A stretch of DNA of 35,729 nt from Albidovulum sp. bin36 (lineage in GTDB: Bacteria; Pseudomonadota; Alphaproteobacteria; Rhodobacterales; Rhodobacteraceae). Under the pieces are notes generated by a model, which searched no databases, was not told the origin of the DNA, and was given only the letters and a program-made list of their open reading frames with translations. The stretch spans positions 1-35,729 of the forward strand of contig MPMP01000050.1 of NCBI GenBank assembly GCA_002238565.1, written 5' to 3'. The translations under genes and the position numbers were made by a program. This document shows, in pieces, positions 34,944 to 35,729 of the stretch; position 1 is the first letter of the stretch; each line of letters begins with the position of its first letter.

Positions 34944-35003
34944 GATTTCAACGCCTTCAGGGCAAAATTCACGGGCAGCTGCCCGTGAACGGCGCGAGAG
35001 AGC
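34944..35003 (+). repeat. Diverged direct repeat, copy B, with an 18-bp palindrome
   Basis: The partner of 34705-34764, 239 bases to the right. It contains the perfect 18-bp palindrome CACGGGCAGCTGCCCGTG at 34970-34987, degenerate in copy A. It lies 17 bases beyond the stop of the minus-strand recombinase remnant, so it may be part of that element's end or a recombinase recognition site. Confidence 0.5.
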
Positions 35004-35020
35004 ACGCCATGTCGCGGCTT

Positions 35021-35150
35021 TCAGGAGCCAAGAACGCGTTTTCCGCGGTCGCGGAGATTTCCCTGCGGATCGACGTAGCGATACAGGGCAGCGGGGCGGA
35101 CGCCGAGCTCCCTGCACAGTTCCGATACCGAGATAGAAGGAACTCTGGCA
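35021..35150 (-). pseudogene. Serine recombinase C-terminal remnant (minus strand)
   Basis: Read leftward, the frame gives VPSISVSELCRELGVRPAAL, then YRYVDPQGNLRDRGKRVLGS and a TGA at 35021-35023. This is the C-terminal helix-turn-helix and tail of Tn3-type resolvases/DNA invertases. The catalytic N-terminal domain is absent. It abuts a second recombinase remnant running the other way. Confidence 0.55.
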
Positions 35151-35418
35151 AATGCACGATACAGGGGAATACTCGATCGGCGATCTCGCAGAGGTCTTCT
35201 CCGTGTCGCGGCCGACTGTCTATCGAACGCCGGGCAGGCGGAAAAGTCCCTGGAGCGTCATTCCGCACTCAGCCAGAACCGACCCCTATGGCGGAATCGG
35301 TACCTATGTTGGGTTAGAGCCATTGGCGGGCGGCCTCCATCTTTCCGAACGCGGCCTGCCTGCCTTAACGACAAGAATTAAGCGCTGCTCGCCGCGCAAG
35401 CTGCGGGCGGCGCTCTAG
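35137..35418 (+). pseudogene. Serine recombinase C-terminal remnant (plus strand)
   Basis: After a TAG at 35134 the plus frame reads KELWQMHDTGEYSIGDLAEV and FSVSRPTVYRT, a resolvase-type C-terminal helix-turn-helix, before losing similarity (Pro for the usual Leu, then unrelated Arg-rich sequence to the stop at 35418). The catalytic domain is missing. It is a different recombinase lineage from the minus-strand remnant it overlaps by a few bases. Confidence 0.5.
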
Positions 35419-35426
35419 GCAACCGG

Positions 35427-35729
35427 CTAGCGGATCACAACCGGCCGGGAAGGCTGGTTTTGCAAGCGGATCGGCCAAAGGGAATTCGGATGTTGCCCTG
35501 CAATGCGAAAGTTTATGGGGATCAGGGCGAACAGCCCTATTTTTCTTTTCATCGAATGTTGATACTCATCAATAAGTGCGGCTATTTGATCATTAGGACG
35601 CATTTCAGATACTGCGCCTTTTTTCTTTCCAAGTAGACAAGTTGGGGTAGCTCTGCTTCCCGGTCCCGCGGAGGCGGATCGGCTGCGGCCGCGGGAAGCG
35701 TCGAGGGGGTTTATTCCGCCTGTTTTTCC
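35427..35729 (-). CDS. Possible partial reading frame at the right edge
   Basis: A minus frame enters from the right edge and runs 100 codons without a stop to TAG at 35427. Its first third is Arg/Ser/Gly-rich and low-complexity. The rest (SEMRPNDQIAALIDEYQHSM, then KRKIGLFALIPIN) looks more protein-like. I recognise no family. It could be the 3' end of a gene starting outside the window or a chance frame. Confidence 0.25.
   Translation of the reverse strand, partial: GKTGGINPLDASRGRSRSASAGPGSRATPTCLLGKKKGAVSEMRPNDQIAALIDEYQHSMKRKIGLFALIPINFRIAGQHPNSLWPIRLQNQPSRPVVIR
35524..35544 (+). terminator. Weak intrinsic terminator-like hairpin
   Basis: AGGGC and GCCCT form a 5-bp stem with a 5-base loop, followed by ATTTTT and further T-rich sequence. 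If functional it would end plus-strand transcription from the recombinase-remnant side. The stem is short, and it lies within the doubtful minus-strand edge frame. Confidence 0.25.

Larger units (their letters stand above)
34478..35020. other. Right-flank gap with diverged direct repeats
   Basis: About 540 bases without a supportable gene. It contains two diverged direct repeats (listed separately) and high-GC sequence quite unlike the AT-rich triad promoter. A 158-codon plus frame (34660-35136) has Arg/Pro/Ser-rich composition and overlaps the recombinase remnant antisense, so I do not accept it. It looks like the decayed end of one or more transposons. Confidence 0.4.

Noticed and set aside
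1-35729. CRISPR arrays
   Set aside because: No regularly spaced short repeats were seen. The only direct repeats found are the two diverged 60-base copies near 34.7-35.0 kb.

Overview
The window looks like an alphaproteobacterial chromosome segment. The strongest marker is a GcrA cell-cycle regulator (834-1412), a family confined to Alphaproteobacteria. The RpoD architecture, the nrdR-ribD-ribE-ribB-ribH-nusB order and a RibB carrying a dead RibA-like tail fit the same group. No replication origin, rRNA, tRNA or CRISPR array was found.

Region 1 (about 1-16,400) is ordinary core genome. After a transposase start cut by the left edge come gcrA (minus) and the divergent arginine pair argD-argF (plus). 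The rest is a long minus-strand run. Read in transcription order it is rpoD, then nrdR-ribD-ribE-ribB(X)-ribH-nusB (riboflavin synthesis plus two transcription factors), an MFS transporter, metG, a Pif1-like helicase and a rhomboid protease. nrdR has a well-formed sigma70-type promoter.

Region 2 (about 16,400-20,000) starts directly upstream of rpoD, where the core run ends. It holds a compact plus-strand cassette: a small single-pass membrane/coiled-coil protein, an ImmA/IrrE-type metallopeptidase and a Beta_protein-family protein. A decayed IS66-family transposase follows. The cassette looks like a defence or stress module.

Region 3 (about 20,000-26,080) is a metabolic island: a LysR regulator followed by a tightly overlapped operon for a Tat-exported solute-binding protein, an ABC ATPase, two permeases and a nitrilase-superfamily amidohydrolase. 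It resembles spermidine/putrescine-type uptake with an attached amidase. The real substrate cannot be read from sequence.

Region 4 (about 26,080-35,729) is a mobile-element-rich defence island. It contains an Mrr-like PD-(D/E)XK endonuclease with an extra N-terminal domain. Directly behind it is a broken HEPN-like gene, cut by a 344-bp internally deleted IS6-family element with intact 15-bp terminal inverted repeats. After fragments of DruA/DUF4338-like and IS4-like transposases comes an intact three-gene operon: an AAA+ ATPase, a subtilisin-like (S8) protease and a protein ending in a TIR-like nucleotide-binding domain. This triad is the best candidate for an undescribed anti-phage system in the window. 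The right flank carries diverged direct repeats and two opposed serine-recombinase C-terminal remnants.

All family calls are by eye from motifs. No database search was run.
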